From contig NZ_CP107905.1 in NCBI RefSeq assembly GCF_036014015.1, positions 8,122,001 through 8,186,000 on the forward strand: a stretch of DNA of 64,000 nt, in the 5' to 3' direction. Under the pieces are notes generated by a model. The model had not been told where the DNA came from and made no database searches. It was given only the letters and a program-made list of their open reading frames with translations. Each line of letters begins with the position of its first letter. Positions within the stretch are counted from its first letter, which is position 1. Made by a program: the position numbers and the translations under genes. This document shows positions 55,079-62,864 of the stretch, in pieces. This DNA is from Streptomyces sp. NBC_00457 (lineage in GTDB: Bacteria; Actinomycetota; Actinomycetes; Streptomycetales; Streptomycetaceae).

Positions 55079-57334
55079 ATGGAGAACTTCGATCTAACCA
55101 GGCTAACGGATTTCGATTTCGAGGCTGTCTGCAAGGACATATTCGAGGCGGAGTATAGGGTAAGGCTAGAAATATTCTCGCCTGGTGCCGATTCTGGAGT
55201 CGATCTCCGCTATCTCCATGCAGGCGGCACTCACCTAGTCGTCCAATGTAAGCACTGGGTTCGCTCGCCACGCTCAAAACTAATAGAGCGCATTAAGAAT
55301 TCCGAGCTCACGAAAGTGCAAAGACTGCAACCGGATAGATATATCCTAGCCACTTCCGTAGAGTTGACGAAGGGCGCCAAGGATAAGATATACAATATCC
55401 TGTCACCATACGTGAAAACGCCGAGTGACATCTACGGCATCACGGAAATAAATGCTCTGCTTCGCAAACATGAAAGTGTTGTCAGGCGTCATGTGCGCCT
55501 ATGGTTGACCAGTGCTTCGGTCTTGTCTGCACTACTTTCTAAAAGCGTTTTGACGCGCTCTCAGCAACTTGCAGAAGAGTTGGATTCCACGCTTCGAACA
55601 TATGCGCCTAATGAGAGCTACGGCAGGGCTGTGGACCTTCTGGAGACGCGGCACACGTGCGTCATAGCAGGGATTCCCGGGATCGGTAAGACAACTTTGG
55701 CGCAAGTTCTCTGTGCTGGATATGTGAGCGAAGGCTATGAGCTAGTCGAGGTATCTGCGGATCTTGAGGAAGCGAACTCTCTCTGGGACGACAAAGTTGC
55801 GCAGATCTACTACTATGACGATTTTCTAGGGCAGACAACTCTAGAAGAAAAGCTCGGAAAGAACGAAGACAGCCGCCTTCTTGCCTTTATGGACAGGATT
55901 GAAAAGTCTCGTAACAAGCGGTTTATTCTCACGACGCGTGAGTACATCCTCGCTCAGGCGCGCCAGCGATACGAAAAGCTCCATAGGCACCGCTTCGATC
56001 TGCAGACCTGTGTTGTTGATATGGCGGATTACACGTACCGTGCCAGAGGAACCATTCTCTACAATCACGTCTATGCGTCCGGGCTCAGTGATGACATAAA
56101 GTCAAACTTTGCGGATCCTGCAGTATATCGGCCAATTATTCAGCATCAGAACTTCAACCCCCGGGTGGTGGCAGCGACAATTGCCGAAGCGGATAGCTTC
56201 CCGTCCGCTGGCGAGGATATTGGGAGACGCATCCTGGAGAATCTTAGAGACCCTCGAAGCGTGTGGTCTCATATAGTGAGTCATCAGCTGAAAGACCCTG
56301 ACGTTCAACTTCTGGCGCTCACCTACTCGTTTATGGGCGGCGTTTACTTGGGGGATATGCAAGATCTCTGGGTTTCCCTGGAGCGAAGTTCAAGAGATCT
56401 GCGAACCTCTCTCGCGACGCTTGACGGGACGATGCTAAGAACTTATCGAAAATCCGATAGGATCTTCCTGGCCTTCCATAACCCGTCAGTTCGTGACTTC
56501 ATGCGAGAATACCTCCTTGAGGATCGCTCGAATTTCCTCCAGCTCATCAAGTGCTTCTCTCATTTTGAGCAGATCGAGGCTCTCTTGGTGATGGCTAATG
56601 AGCAAGAAGAAGTTCTTCAGTTCTTCAAGCGGAATTTGAAGATCGTCGAAAACGTAGCGTTGAAGGCGTTTGACTCACAGGGCCTCCGTGGTGATGGTGT
56701 GAATGCGAGCACCGATCCAGCGCAACGTGCGAGGGTGTATCTACACCTTGGTGAAGCCCTCGCATCTGAACCGATCCTAGAGTGTGCGCGAAAGGCGATC
56801 GTTGAAGACGAAGCCATTTTGGAAGCATACGATCCGCAGGATGTTATCGACATTATTCAGTTTTTGAACGAGTCGGATCGGGAGTCATTGCGTCGCGCCC
56901 TCCCGGACGCTGTCGATATGGCGATTGAATGGATCACAGGAGATCTGTCGTCCTGGGACTTGATGGAATCCGCTAAAGGCTTCCTTGAGAATGTCTCCGA
57001 TATTGTTCCGAAATCGGCAATTCTAGACGTCGAGGAGGATATGCAGAGATATGCTGAGGGTGCGATTGCGGCATGGGCTGAGATGGGGCCTGACTCGATG
57101 ATTGATCATTCGGTAATGGAAGGGGTTTTGGCTTTCGCGAATGAATATGAGGATCCGGAACGAACTTTCCCCGGCTACGGTGAAGCCGTAGATAAGATTC
57201 CGGACCTTGATGAGGACGGGGGTGATTACAGCAGGCGTGAGCTATCAGGCTCTGATTCCACGGAAAGCTATATTCAGGAGATGAGAGATGTTGCAGACAT
57301 GATGGGTTCGCTTCGGGCTGATGATTTAGGTTGA
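55079..57334 (+). CDS. Mrr-like nuclease fused to nSTAND3-type NTPase (candidate anti-phage protein)
   Basis: A 751-residue three-part protein. Residues 10-115 resemble a restriction-endonuclease (Mrr_cat-like) PD-(D/E)xK domain: FDFEAVCKDIF, Asp42 in SGVDLRY and Gln56-x-Lys58 in LVVQCKHW. DIYGITEINALLRKH and RRHVRLWL link to a STAND NTPase with Walker A GIPGIGKTT (198-206) and RFILTTREYILAQA, the phrase typical of nSTAND3 domains. The helical C-terminal third is unassigned and probably the sensor. STAND-nuclease proteins are known anti-phage architectures; for this gene that is inference. Codons such as AGA, ATA, CTA and many A/T third positions differ from all neighbours, indicating transfer. 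The only TTA codon is 750 of 751. Confidence 0.85.
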   Translation: MENFDLTRLTDFDFEAVCKDIFEAEYRVRLEIFSPGADSGVDLRYLHAGGTHLVVQCKHWVRSPRSKLIERIKNSELTKVQRLQPDRYILATSVELTKGAKDKIYNILSPYVKTPSDIYGITEINALLRKHESVVRRHVRLWLTSASVLSALLSKSVLTRSQQLAEELDSTLRTYAPNESYGRAVDLLETRHTCVIAGIPGIGKTTLAQVLCAGYVSEGYELVEVSADLEEANSLWDDKVAQIYYYDDFLGQTTLEEKLGKNEDSRLLAFMDRIEKSRNKRFILTTREYILAQARQRYEKLHRHRFDLQTCVVDMADYTYRARGTILYNHVYASGLSDDIKSNFADPAVYRPIIQHQNFNPRVVAATIAEADSFPSAGEDIGRRILENLRDPRSVWSHIVSHQLKDPDVQLLALTYSFMGGVYLGDMQDLWVSLERSSRDLRTSLATLDGTMLRTYRKSDRIFLAFHNPSVRDFMREYLLEDRSNFLQLIKCFSHFEQIEALLVMANEQEEVLQFFKRNLKIVENVALKAFDSQGLRGDGVNASTDPAQRARVYLHLGEALASEPILECARKAIVEDEAILEAYDPQDVIDIIQFLNESDRESLRRALPDAVDMAIEWITGDLSSWDLMESAKGFLENVSDIVPKSAILDVEEDMQRYAEGAIAAWAEMGPDSMIDHSVMEGVLAFANEYEDPERTFPGYGEAVDKIPDLDEDGGDYSRRELSGSDSTESYIQEMRDVADMMGSLRADDLG

Positions 57335-57440
57335 CGCGACCTGCTGCAGCGCTGGTAGGCGGAACGGCTTTGGGCTGGAGCTGCTTTGGAGCGAGTGATC
57401 ATGGCCCCGTAAGGCAGGTCGCGCCGCAGGGGCGGCGCGC

Positions 57441-57459
57441 GCCCGCGCCGTGCGCGGGC
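57441..57459. terminator. Hairpins downstream of the nuclease-NTPase gene
   Basis: GCCCGCGC-CGT-GCGCGGGC (57441-57459) follows a second hairpin GCGCCGC-AGGG-GCGGCGC (57421-57438). The spacer 57335-57625 shows no convincing gene on either strand; these hairpins probably end the nuclease-NTPase transcript. Confidence 0.5.
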
Positions 57460-57625
57460 CTTGATGGATGTAGGGAAATTCTGACCGCAAGGAACTCTTG
57501 CCGGGTGCACAGTCGGCTGCTCCCATGCGTTTGGGGATGACACGCACTTGGGGGCGAGCGAGCCCGGCAGCGATGCTGTGACTAGCGTGCCGCCACACCA
57601 CCGGAGGCAGGGAAGCCCGGCCGGG

Positions 57626-57859
57626 CTACTCAACGGGCTCAAGCTTGGCCGAAGTTCCCATGGCCTCGGCTATGCGCTCGGCTGCGGCCGCGCGGATCAT
57701 GCCCAGGTGTACGTACGGCTTGCCGTTGTGGGTCACCATCGGCCGCACACTGCTCCACACGCTTTCGGGGAGGCTGAGACCGGCCAGGGCCGCTCGGATC
57801 GCCTCCGCTGCGTCTGTGGCCTGCGTGCGGCGATCCCGGTAGGTCTGCATGTCCATCAT
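57626..57859 (-). CDS. Small hypothetical protein (77 aa)
   Basis: Begins MMDMQTYRDRRTQATDAAEA and continues IRAALAGLSLPESVWSSVRP and THNGKPYVHLGMIRAAAAERI. Soluble, mixed helix, no known domain. It overlaps the gene at 57856-58065 by four bases (ATGA), so the two are co-translated. Such short proteins accompany DUF5753 HTH regulators in Streptomyces. The role is unknown. Confidence 0.7.
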   Translation of the reverse strand: MMDMQTYRDRRTQATDAAEAIRAALAGLSLPESVWSSVRPMVTHNGKPYVHLGMIRAAAAERIAEAMGTSAKLEPVE

Positions 57860-58065
57860 TGGTGAACCCCGGAACTGTGGTCCCTGATCTCTGTGGCGTG
57901 CCTCGCGGCCCTTGTGATGTTCCCGTCGTCCTTGGCGGTGTTGAGCTGTTTCCAGTTGGCGGTGCAGACTTCGCAGCCCGGTGCGGGTGCACAGTCCAGC
58001 AACCAGGCGTTGAAGCCGGTCGGCAGCTCTACGGGGCAGGGGTCGGGATACGTCTGTTGCCTCAT
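57856..58065 (-). CDS. Small hypothetical protein (69 aa), Cys-containing
   Basis: Begins MRQQTYPDPCPVELPTGFNA, with WLLDCAPAPGCEVCTANWKQL containing C-x5-C-x2-C that could bind metal. It sits 63 bases downstream of the broken HTH gene and overlaps the 77-aa gene. Function unknown; the C-terminal part (AKDDGNITRAARHATEIRDH) is charged and helical. Confidence 0.7.
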   Translation of the reverse strand: MRQQTYPDPCPVELPTGFNAWLLDCAPAPGCEVCTANWKQLNTAKDDGNITRAARHATEIRDHSSGVHQ

Positions 58066-58128
58066 AAGTCCCAGGCTGGGCGCGGCAGTGACCTTGGGTC
58101 CATGAACTTGTACGGACTTGCGGGGCGG

Positions 58129-58971
58129 TTACCGAAGGGCATTGATCGCGGTGGTGATGAGTGAACGGGCCTGGGCTCCGTACACGGCGAGCGTGGACAG
58201 TTCGGCGAACGCCTTCGCGTACTCGGCTATCTCGCCGGGCTGCGTGACGGTCAGGTGTGCGGAGACGAGTTCCACGTTGACCTGTGCGTCGTCGTACATG
58301 GTGAATGACTCAACAGGCCATCCGGCGCCACGCGGAGTGCCGAGGGGAATGATGCCGAGGCTGACCGAGGGCAGCGAGGCGACAGAGATGAGGTGGCCCA
58401 GCGCCCCGGCCATGGTGTCGTTGTCGCCGATGACCGTGCGCAGCACCCACTCCTCGACGAGCATCGCGAATCGATGGTCGCCGGAGTGGAGGATTCGCTG
58501 CCGCTCCATCCGCACGGCGACGGCGTCCTCGATGTCGTCCGGTACGTCGCGGAGGTGGGCCACGGTGCTTAGCACGGCACGTGTGTACGCGGCCGACTGG
58601 AGCAGGCCGGGGATCACCCAGGACTGGTAGGCACGGAAGCGGCGCGTGCGCTCGAACAGCGGCGCCACGGACTGCTGGACGTGCGTCAGGCCCGCCCGCT
58701 CCATTCGACGCCACTGGACGTAGGCACCCTCGATGCCTCGTGCTGTGGCGATCAGGTCGGCGGTCTGGTGCTGGGCAGCGCAGAGTGTCGTGTAGGTCCG
58801 GATATCGGTATCCGACGGGGGTGTGCGCCCGTTCTCAAGTCGCGAGCACTTCGACTCGTGCCAGCCCGCCCGATGGGCAAGTTCACGCGCTGTCAGGCCA
58901 GCGTCCTTGCGGATCTCGCGAAGACGCTAACCGAGGGCCTGCCGTGCTTGCTGAACGCTTGATGAGGTCAC
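58129..58971 (-). pseudogene. HTH (XRE)-DUF5753 regulator interrupted by an amber codon
   Basis: The full frame runs from GTG 58971 to 58129 (281 codons) and would give the usual XRE HTH plus DUF5753 regulator. Codon 15 is TAG (58927-58929). Before it the frame reads MTSSSVQQARQALG; after it RLREIRKDAGLTAREL, WHESKCSRLENGRTPP and the DUF5753 domain (FRAYQSWVIPGLLQSAAYTRA, LPSVSLGIIPLGTPRGAG). The family usually has Gln or Ala there, so CAG to TAG is the simplest change. The first ATG after the stop (58704) is past the HTH. DUF5753 regulators pair with small partner proteins and are linked to development or toxin-antitoxin-like control. Confidence 0.75.
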
Positions 58972-58987
58972 GCTGGGCACTTGTGGA

Positions 58988-59509
58988 TCAGGTGAGCCGG
59001 TAGTCCGCGTGCGGCACAGCCAGGTCCCACACGGCCTCGAACGCGTCCGCGCAGAGCTTCACGACGGCCGGGTCGTCGGTGTACTCCTCGTCGTCCGGGG
59101 CGAGTTCGCCATCGCCGGCGAAGTAGTGGAAAAGCACGGAGCTGCCGTCGAAGAGCCAGAAGTCATTGCCGGGCAGTGCCAGCCGGGATGTGCGACGGCG
59201 CGGTAGCCAACGCACTTGTTCGCCCGCCTCTACGCTGGGGCCCGTCAGGTGGTGCTCGAAACGGATGTAGTCCGACACCGGCTCCGACACGATGCGCGCC
59301 CTGCGGACGTCAACTCCCTGGCCCACGAGGTCGGCGACGAGCCGCAGCCACGGCCGACGCTCCGGATCGCTGTCAGCCGGGTCGTTGCGGACACCGTTGC
59401 GCCAGGCGATGAACCGGGGGTCGGAGCGCATGTACTCGTCGCGCATCTCCAGATGGACGGCGGAACGGGTGCAGTGGCGCAGCCGGTCCTCAAGCGTCGG
59501 CACCGCCAC
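58988..59509 (-). CDS. DUF6879 family protein
   Basis: A 173-residue protein with the DUF6879 pattern: AVHLEMRDEYMRSDPRFIAW near the start, RRARIVSEPVSDYIRFEHHL, EQVRWLPRRRTSRLALPGND, and FWLFDGSSVLFHYFAGDGE. This family commonly lies beside HTH-DUF5753 regulators, as here (16 bases upstream of the broken HTH gene). Biochemical role unknown; partner or effector of the regulator is inferred from context. Overlaps the upstream 75-aa gene by 20 bases. Confidence 0.85.
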   Translation of the reverse strand: MAVPTLEDRLRHCTRSAVHLEMRDEYMRSDPRFIAWRNGVRNDPADSDPERRPWLRLVADLVGQGVDVRRARIVSEPVSDYIRFEHHLTGPSVEAGEQVRWLPRRRTSRLALPGNDFWLFDGSSVLFHYFAGDGELAPDDEEYTDDPAVVKLCADAFEAVWDLAVPHADYRLT

Positions 59510-59717
59510 CGCCGTTCACCTCCGGGAAGAACTGCACCATGCGCTTCGGGATCTCGATCACGTCCTCGTGGCCGGGAAGGTCCAGCTGCCTACGACGGGT
59601 CTCGTCTACCACCTTCCAGCCCTGCACGAGATAAGTGCCCTTCTCATCGTCCAGGTAGATGGTGGGCGACTTGCCGTCGGGGCTCTCCGGGTCCTGGCCG
59701 AGTTTGATCAGAGCCAT
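59490..59717 (-). CDS. Small hypothetical protein (75 aa) of the DUF6879 cluster
   Basis: Begins MALIKLGQDPESPDGKSPTI and has YLDDEKGTYLVQGWKVVDET and GHEDVIEIPKRMVQFFPEV. It resembles the small acidic proteins that precede DUF6879 genes in Streptomyces. The ATG at 59717 has GAGGAGA about 5 bases upstream. First gene of the minus-strand cluster. Confidence 0.8.
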   Translation of the reverse strand: MALIKLGQDPESPDGKSPTIYLDDEKGTYLVQGWKVVDETRRRQLDLPGHEDVIEIPKRMVQFFPEVNGGGGADA

Positions 59718-59780
59718 CGCTGTCTCCTCGCGTCGTCGGAGCATCCGTGCCCGATCTTGCGCCCAATGCCACGTGGAGGC

Positions 59781-59806
59781 CAGGAACTTGCAGGAACTTG
59801 CGCAAG
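59781..59806. promoter_or_regulatory. Tandem 10-mer and palindrome upstream of the DUF6879 cluster
   Basis: CAGGAACTTG occurs twice in tandem (59781-59800) and runs into the palindrome CTTGCGCAAG (59797-59806), about 65 bases before the 75-aa start. It may be an operator for an HTH-DUF5753 type regulator. The spacer 59718-60001 holds no convincing gene. Confidence 0.4.
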
Positions 59807-59944
59807 GAGAGCGACCTACGCCGACATCGTCTGGCTGCGCTCCTGGTCAGTCGCCTGTCGGACCAGGCACGTCGACGGGCCAGCAACTCGCGGAAGGGCT
59901 GCCGTGGTGTGCAGCCGCCTACTCGATCAAGGTTCTGACGTGCT

Positions 59945-59971
59945 GAGCTATCGACAGTTGTCGGCGTTAGC
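59945..59971. repeat. Right copy of the 27-bp direct repeat
   Basis: Partner of 54873-54899 (23/27 identical), with CAGTTGTCGGCGTT at 59955-59968. It lies upstream of the DUF6879 cluster, at the point where core-like genes resume. Confidence 0.5.
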
Positions 59972-60001
59972 AGTTCGACCGGTTGATCGTTCCGGCCATG
60001 G

Positions 60002-60358
60002 TCAGCTCTGTCGGTGGGACTCTTCCAGGGGGTCTTCGGAGGGTTCTTTCAGGAAGTCTGGGGTGAACCAGTCACGGGACGACCGGGGCACGGAGAGCAA
60101 AAGGATCATCGTGATCCCGCCATAGACCACGAATCCCTGCACGATTGCCACGACCCTGGCTCCACGGTTGCCTTGCCACAGGCCTAGGGCTGTCATGCCA
60201 GGTAGGAACCCCAGAAGGACGAACAAGAGTATGGCTGGGTCGCCCTTTGCCAGGGCTCCGACCACACTCACGAGGAGAAGGAAGACGGCCGGCAGGGCCC
60301 AGAGCACAACCGCTGCGATGACCGGTGCGGGTGGTCTCTTTTTCTCGGCTACGGACAC
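60002..60358 (-). CDS. Small membrane protein, hypothetical (118 aa)
   Basis: Begins VSVAEKKRPPAPVIAAVVLW and has three hydrophobic spans (AVVLWALPAVFLLLVSVV, ILLFVLLGFLPGMTALGL, GARVVAIVQGFVVYGGITM), ending in a charged tail (FTPDFLKEPSEDPLEES). GTG 60358 is chosen because the codons upstream are Arg/Cys-rich and unlike protein. No family recognised. Confidence 0.7.
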   Translation of the reverse strand: MSVAEKKRPPAPVIAAVVLWALPAVFLLLVSVVGALAKGDPAILLFVLLGFLPGMTALGLWQGNRGARVVAIVQGFVVYGGITMILLLSVPRSSRDWFTPDFLKEPSEDPLEESHRQS

Positions 60359-60591
60359 CCGACGGAAGGTATCGGCACAGGCGCGGGACCGGTCCCGGAT
60401 CGCGTTTTGCGGTCTCCGGACGAATCCGACGACACCCACAACTGCACCCACCCGTACGGGTACACACCCCGCCCTCGCAGCGCACGATCGGGTTACCTCA
60501 CGTGACCTGATCAAGGTTTAGGCAGATGAACGGGTGGACGCAGCGTCCGATCAACTGCCGAACCGCGTATCACGTAACAAGGGACTGAGCG

Positions 60592-60816
60592 ATGACGAAC
60601 GAGCGGGCGAGGACCGTGGCACGGCTGCTGACCGGGGCGGTCACCGCGGTGATGGTGTGCTGGCTCCCGGCGGGTGCCGCGCACGCCGACGAGACCAACA
60701 CGGCCTCGCACAACGGCCCCCGGGTTGGCTTGATCAACGTCGGCCAGGTGGACGACCCGATGGAGGACGTACTGGAGCACTTCCTGCTGTTCGGCGACGG
60801 GTACCGCTGGGGCTGA
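60592..60816 (+). CDS. Small secreted protein (74 aa), hypothetical
   Basis: A signal peptide (MTNERARTVARLLTGAVTAV to AAHA, about residues 1-32) precedes a 42-residue mature part: DETNTASHNGPRVGLINVGQ then VDDPMEDVLEHFLLFGDGY. The Gly-Leu-Ile-Asn and acidic helix pattern looks conserved, but no function is known to me. A terminator follows, shared with dapA on the other strand. Confidence 0.8.
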   Translation: MTNERARTVARLLTGAVTAVMVCWLPAGAAHADETNTASHNGPRVGLINVGQVDDPMEDVLEHFLLFGDGYRWG

Positions 60817-60856
60817 GAGCGGTACTACCAACCCGTAGCTGGTCCGTGCCCGTACC

Positions 60857-60902
60857 AGGCCCGGGGGCCGTGCCGCAGCCATGCGGAACGGCCCCCGGGC
60901 CT
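60857..60902. terminator. Bidirectional terminator with T-tract
   Basis: AGGCCCGGGGGCCGT (60857-60871) pairs perfectly with 60888-60902 around a 16-base loop, followed by TTTCGCTT on the plus strand; between the small secreted protein gene and dapA. Confidence 0.85.
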
Positions 60903-60908
60903 TTCGCT

Positions 60909-61805
60909 TCAGCCCGTAGCCATGAACTCCTCGTACGTCGCCAGCAGTCCGTCGACCGCCTCCCGGCCAGCGCGCCGCAGTGGGGCGCGGACCGGGCCCG
61001 CGGGCAGGCCCAGTTCGCTGAGCAGGGCCTTCGTCGTGACCGTGCCGGGCAGGCCGGCCGACATCATCAACTCGATGAGGGGAGTGGCCCGTTGCTGGAG
61101 GCGGGCCGCCTCCGTCGTGTTTCCGGCGTCGAACGCGTCGAGGACGGAGCGGAGTTGGCGGGGGACCACGTTGGCGACCGTGCTGATGTAGCCCGTCGCG
61201 CCCACCGCGTAGAGGGCGAGGTTGTGCTCGTCGCAGCCGGCGTAGTACGCCAAGTCGGTGCGAGAGAGGACCTTTTGGGTGCCGAGGAAGTCGTACGAGC
61301 AGTCCTTCACTGCCACGACTCGGGGGTGCTCGGCCAGTCGGATCACGGTGTCCGGCTCGATGCGGGTGCCGGTGCGGCCGGGGATGTCGTACAGGACGAC
61401 CGGCAGTCCGGCGGCGTCGGCCACATCGCGGAAGTGGGCCTCTACGGCGTCCTGCGGGGGCTTGCTGTAGTACGGGGCTACGACCAACAGGCCGTCCGCG
61501 CCTGCCTTTTCGGCCTCCAGTGCGAGTTCGACCGTGTGCCGGGTGTCGAAGGTGCCGACGCCCGCCACGATGGACGCCCGGTCGCCGACCGCCTCCCGGA
61601 CAGCCGCGACGAGCGCCGACTTCTCGGCGTCCGTGGTGGTCGGGGACTCGCCCGTCGTACCGGAGAGCACCAGTCCGTCGCAGCCCTCCGACACCAGCCG
61701 CTCGGCGAGCCGCTGCGCGCCGTCGAGGTCGAGCGCGCCCTCCTCGGTGAAGGGCGTGATCATGGCGCAGAGGGCACGGCCGAAGGGGGAGCCGGAAGTC
61801 GTCAT
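60909..61805 (-). CDS. dapA: 4-hydroxy-tetrahydrodipicolinate synthase
   Basis: Condenses pyruvate with aspartate semialdehyde in the lysine pathway. The 298-residue TIM barrel has LVLSGTTGESPTTTDAEK, the Tyr of the proton relay in VLYDIPGRTGTRIEP, and the Schiff-base Lys in VVAVKDCSYDF. ATG 61805 gives MTTSGSPFGRALCAMITPF, the usual N-terminus. Relatives in the DHDPS superfamily have other aldolase roles, but the active-site set fits DapA. Confidence 0.92.
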   Translation of the reverse strand: MTTSGSPFGRALCAMITPFTEEGALDLDGAQRLAERLVSEGCDGLVLSGTTGESPTTTDAEKSALVAAVREAVGDRASIVAGVGTFDTRHTVELALEAEKAGADGLLVVAPYYSKPPQDAVEAHFRDVADAAGLPVVLYDIPGRTGTRIEPDTVIRLAEHPRVVAVKDCSYDFLGTQKVLSRTDLAYYAGCDEHNLALYAVGATGYISTVANVVPRQLRSVLDAFDAGNTTEAARLQQRATPLIELMMSAGLPGTVTTKALLSELGLPAGPVRAPLRRAGREAVDGLLATYEEFMATG

Positions 61806-61990
61806 GGCAGTAGTCTCGGCAGGGCGATCGCGTAGCTCCACTTAATTCTGCTACGAGGTATGGGTAAGGGTTGCTGCGACAACGGGGGGACGGCGCGCGC
61901 ACGATCGTCCCGAGGCCCTATGTCCAAGCCCGCCCCTCATGGGTCACCATGGCCCAGACGGTCAACCGACGGCAGGTCATGGGAGGCGTC

Positions 61991-62125
61991 ATGAAGCTCG
62001 GCAAGGCACTTGCCACCGGAGTCGCGGAAGAGCGGCCGGTCAGTCACGAGGAAGAACTCGAACTTCCCGAAGAGATCACGGAAGTCGAGGCGTCCACGCC
62101 CGAAGAGGTGCCGGTCGCCCGATGA
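61991..62125 (+). CDS. Small acidic peptide (44 aa)
   Basis: MKLGKALATGVAEERPVSHE then EELELPEEITEVEASTPEEV. GGGAGG lies 4-9 bases upstream of ATG 61991, and the stop overlaps the next ATG by ATGA, which supports real translation. Very acidic after residue 12. Function unknown; it may assist the Cys-rich protein encoded next. Confidence 0.6.
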   Translation: MKLGKALATGVAEERPVSHEEELELPEEITEVEASTPEEVPVAR

Positions 62126-62799
62126 GGCTGCGGCTTCCGGAGGAACGCCCGACGGAGCCGCCGACCGGATACAAGATCGCCCACCCGATGCTGTCCCAGG
62201 ACGGCACCCGGGCCGGGTTCACCGGTGTGTCGCTGGGCGGCGCGCTGCCGTACGGGGTTCTCGACGAGGCCCAGTGCGTCTACGGACTGCGGCACCGCGC
62301 GCCGCACCGCCGCTGCGACTGCGGTTTCCACTGCGTGCATGACCGTACGGCGGCCGAGGCGCTCCTCACCACCGCCGAGCACCGCGCGGCCGTGCTGCTC
62401 GAAGTCTCCGTCCTGGGCGCCTACATCCGGTTCGAGCGCGGTTTCCGGTACGCCCGGCAGCGGGTGCGCACCGCGACCGTCGGACCCTGCGCGTGCGGCG
62501 CCGTCGCGGCGGCCCTCGCCGACGCCGGCTGGGGCAGGCCCGGCTGGTACGCGCTGGCCCCCTCCTGCGGGGGCTGCGTGCGCGGTCGTACGTCCGTGTC
62601 GCTCGCCGGGTTCGCGCGGCTGGCGGGGGAGGGGGTGCGGGTGATCGCGGGGAGCGGCGGTACGGCGATCTCGGCGGCCGGTCTCGATGTGCCCGAACTC
62701 GTCGCGGAGGCGGCCCTGTTGCAGGCCCGCCTCGACTGGTTCCAGACCCAGCTGGCCCGGCTCGGCGAGCGCGGGACCGGCGGTGGCGGGAGGGGGTAG
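62122..62799 (+). CDS. Cys-rich hypothetical protein (225 aa)
   Basis: Starts MRLRLPEERPTEPPTGYKIA. Cys/His clusters HRRCDCGFHCVH, VGPCACGAVAA and APSCGGCVRGR suggest a metal-binding fold. There is no signal peptide or membrane span, and the C-terminal third is helical (LVAEAALLQARLDWFQTQL). ATG 62122 is set by the ATGA overlap with the 44-aa gene. No family recognised. Confidence 0.75.
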   Translation: MRLRLPEERPTEPPTGYKIAHPMLSQDGTRAGFTGVSLGGALPYGVLDEAQCVYGLRHRAPHRRCDCGFHCVHDRTAAEALLTTAEHRAAVLLEVSVLGAYIRFERGFRYARQRVRTATVGPCACGAVAAALADAGWGRPGWYALAPSCGGCVRGRTSVSLAGFARLAGEGVRVIAGSGGTAISAAGLDVPELVAEAALLQARLDWFQTQLARLGERGTGGGGRG

Positions 62800-62864
62800 C
62801 GGGGGCAGGTGCGGGTACCCGGATGTTCCGAAGAGGCAGGGCACCACCCGGGAAAGGCACCACG

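Noticed and set aside
57326..57642. Possible minus-strand genes in the spacer after the nuclease-NTPase gene
   Set aside because: The frames are short, Arg/Pro-rich, cross two hairpins, and lack ribosome sites; no conserved-looking segment.
59644..59946. ORFs on both strands upstream of the DUF6879 cluster
   Set aside because: Overlap each other and the 75-aa gene, and their residues come from the repeated operator-like DNA.
54817..60001. Integrase, excisionase or tRNA expected for an integrative island
   Set aside because: None found on either strand; the segment may be a hot-spot insertion by homologous recombination, so no mobile element was called.
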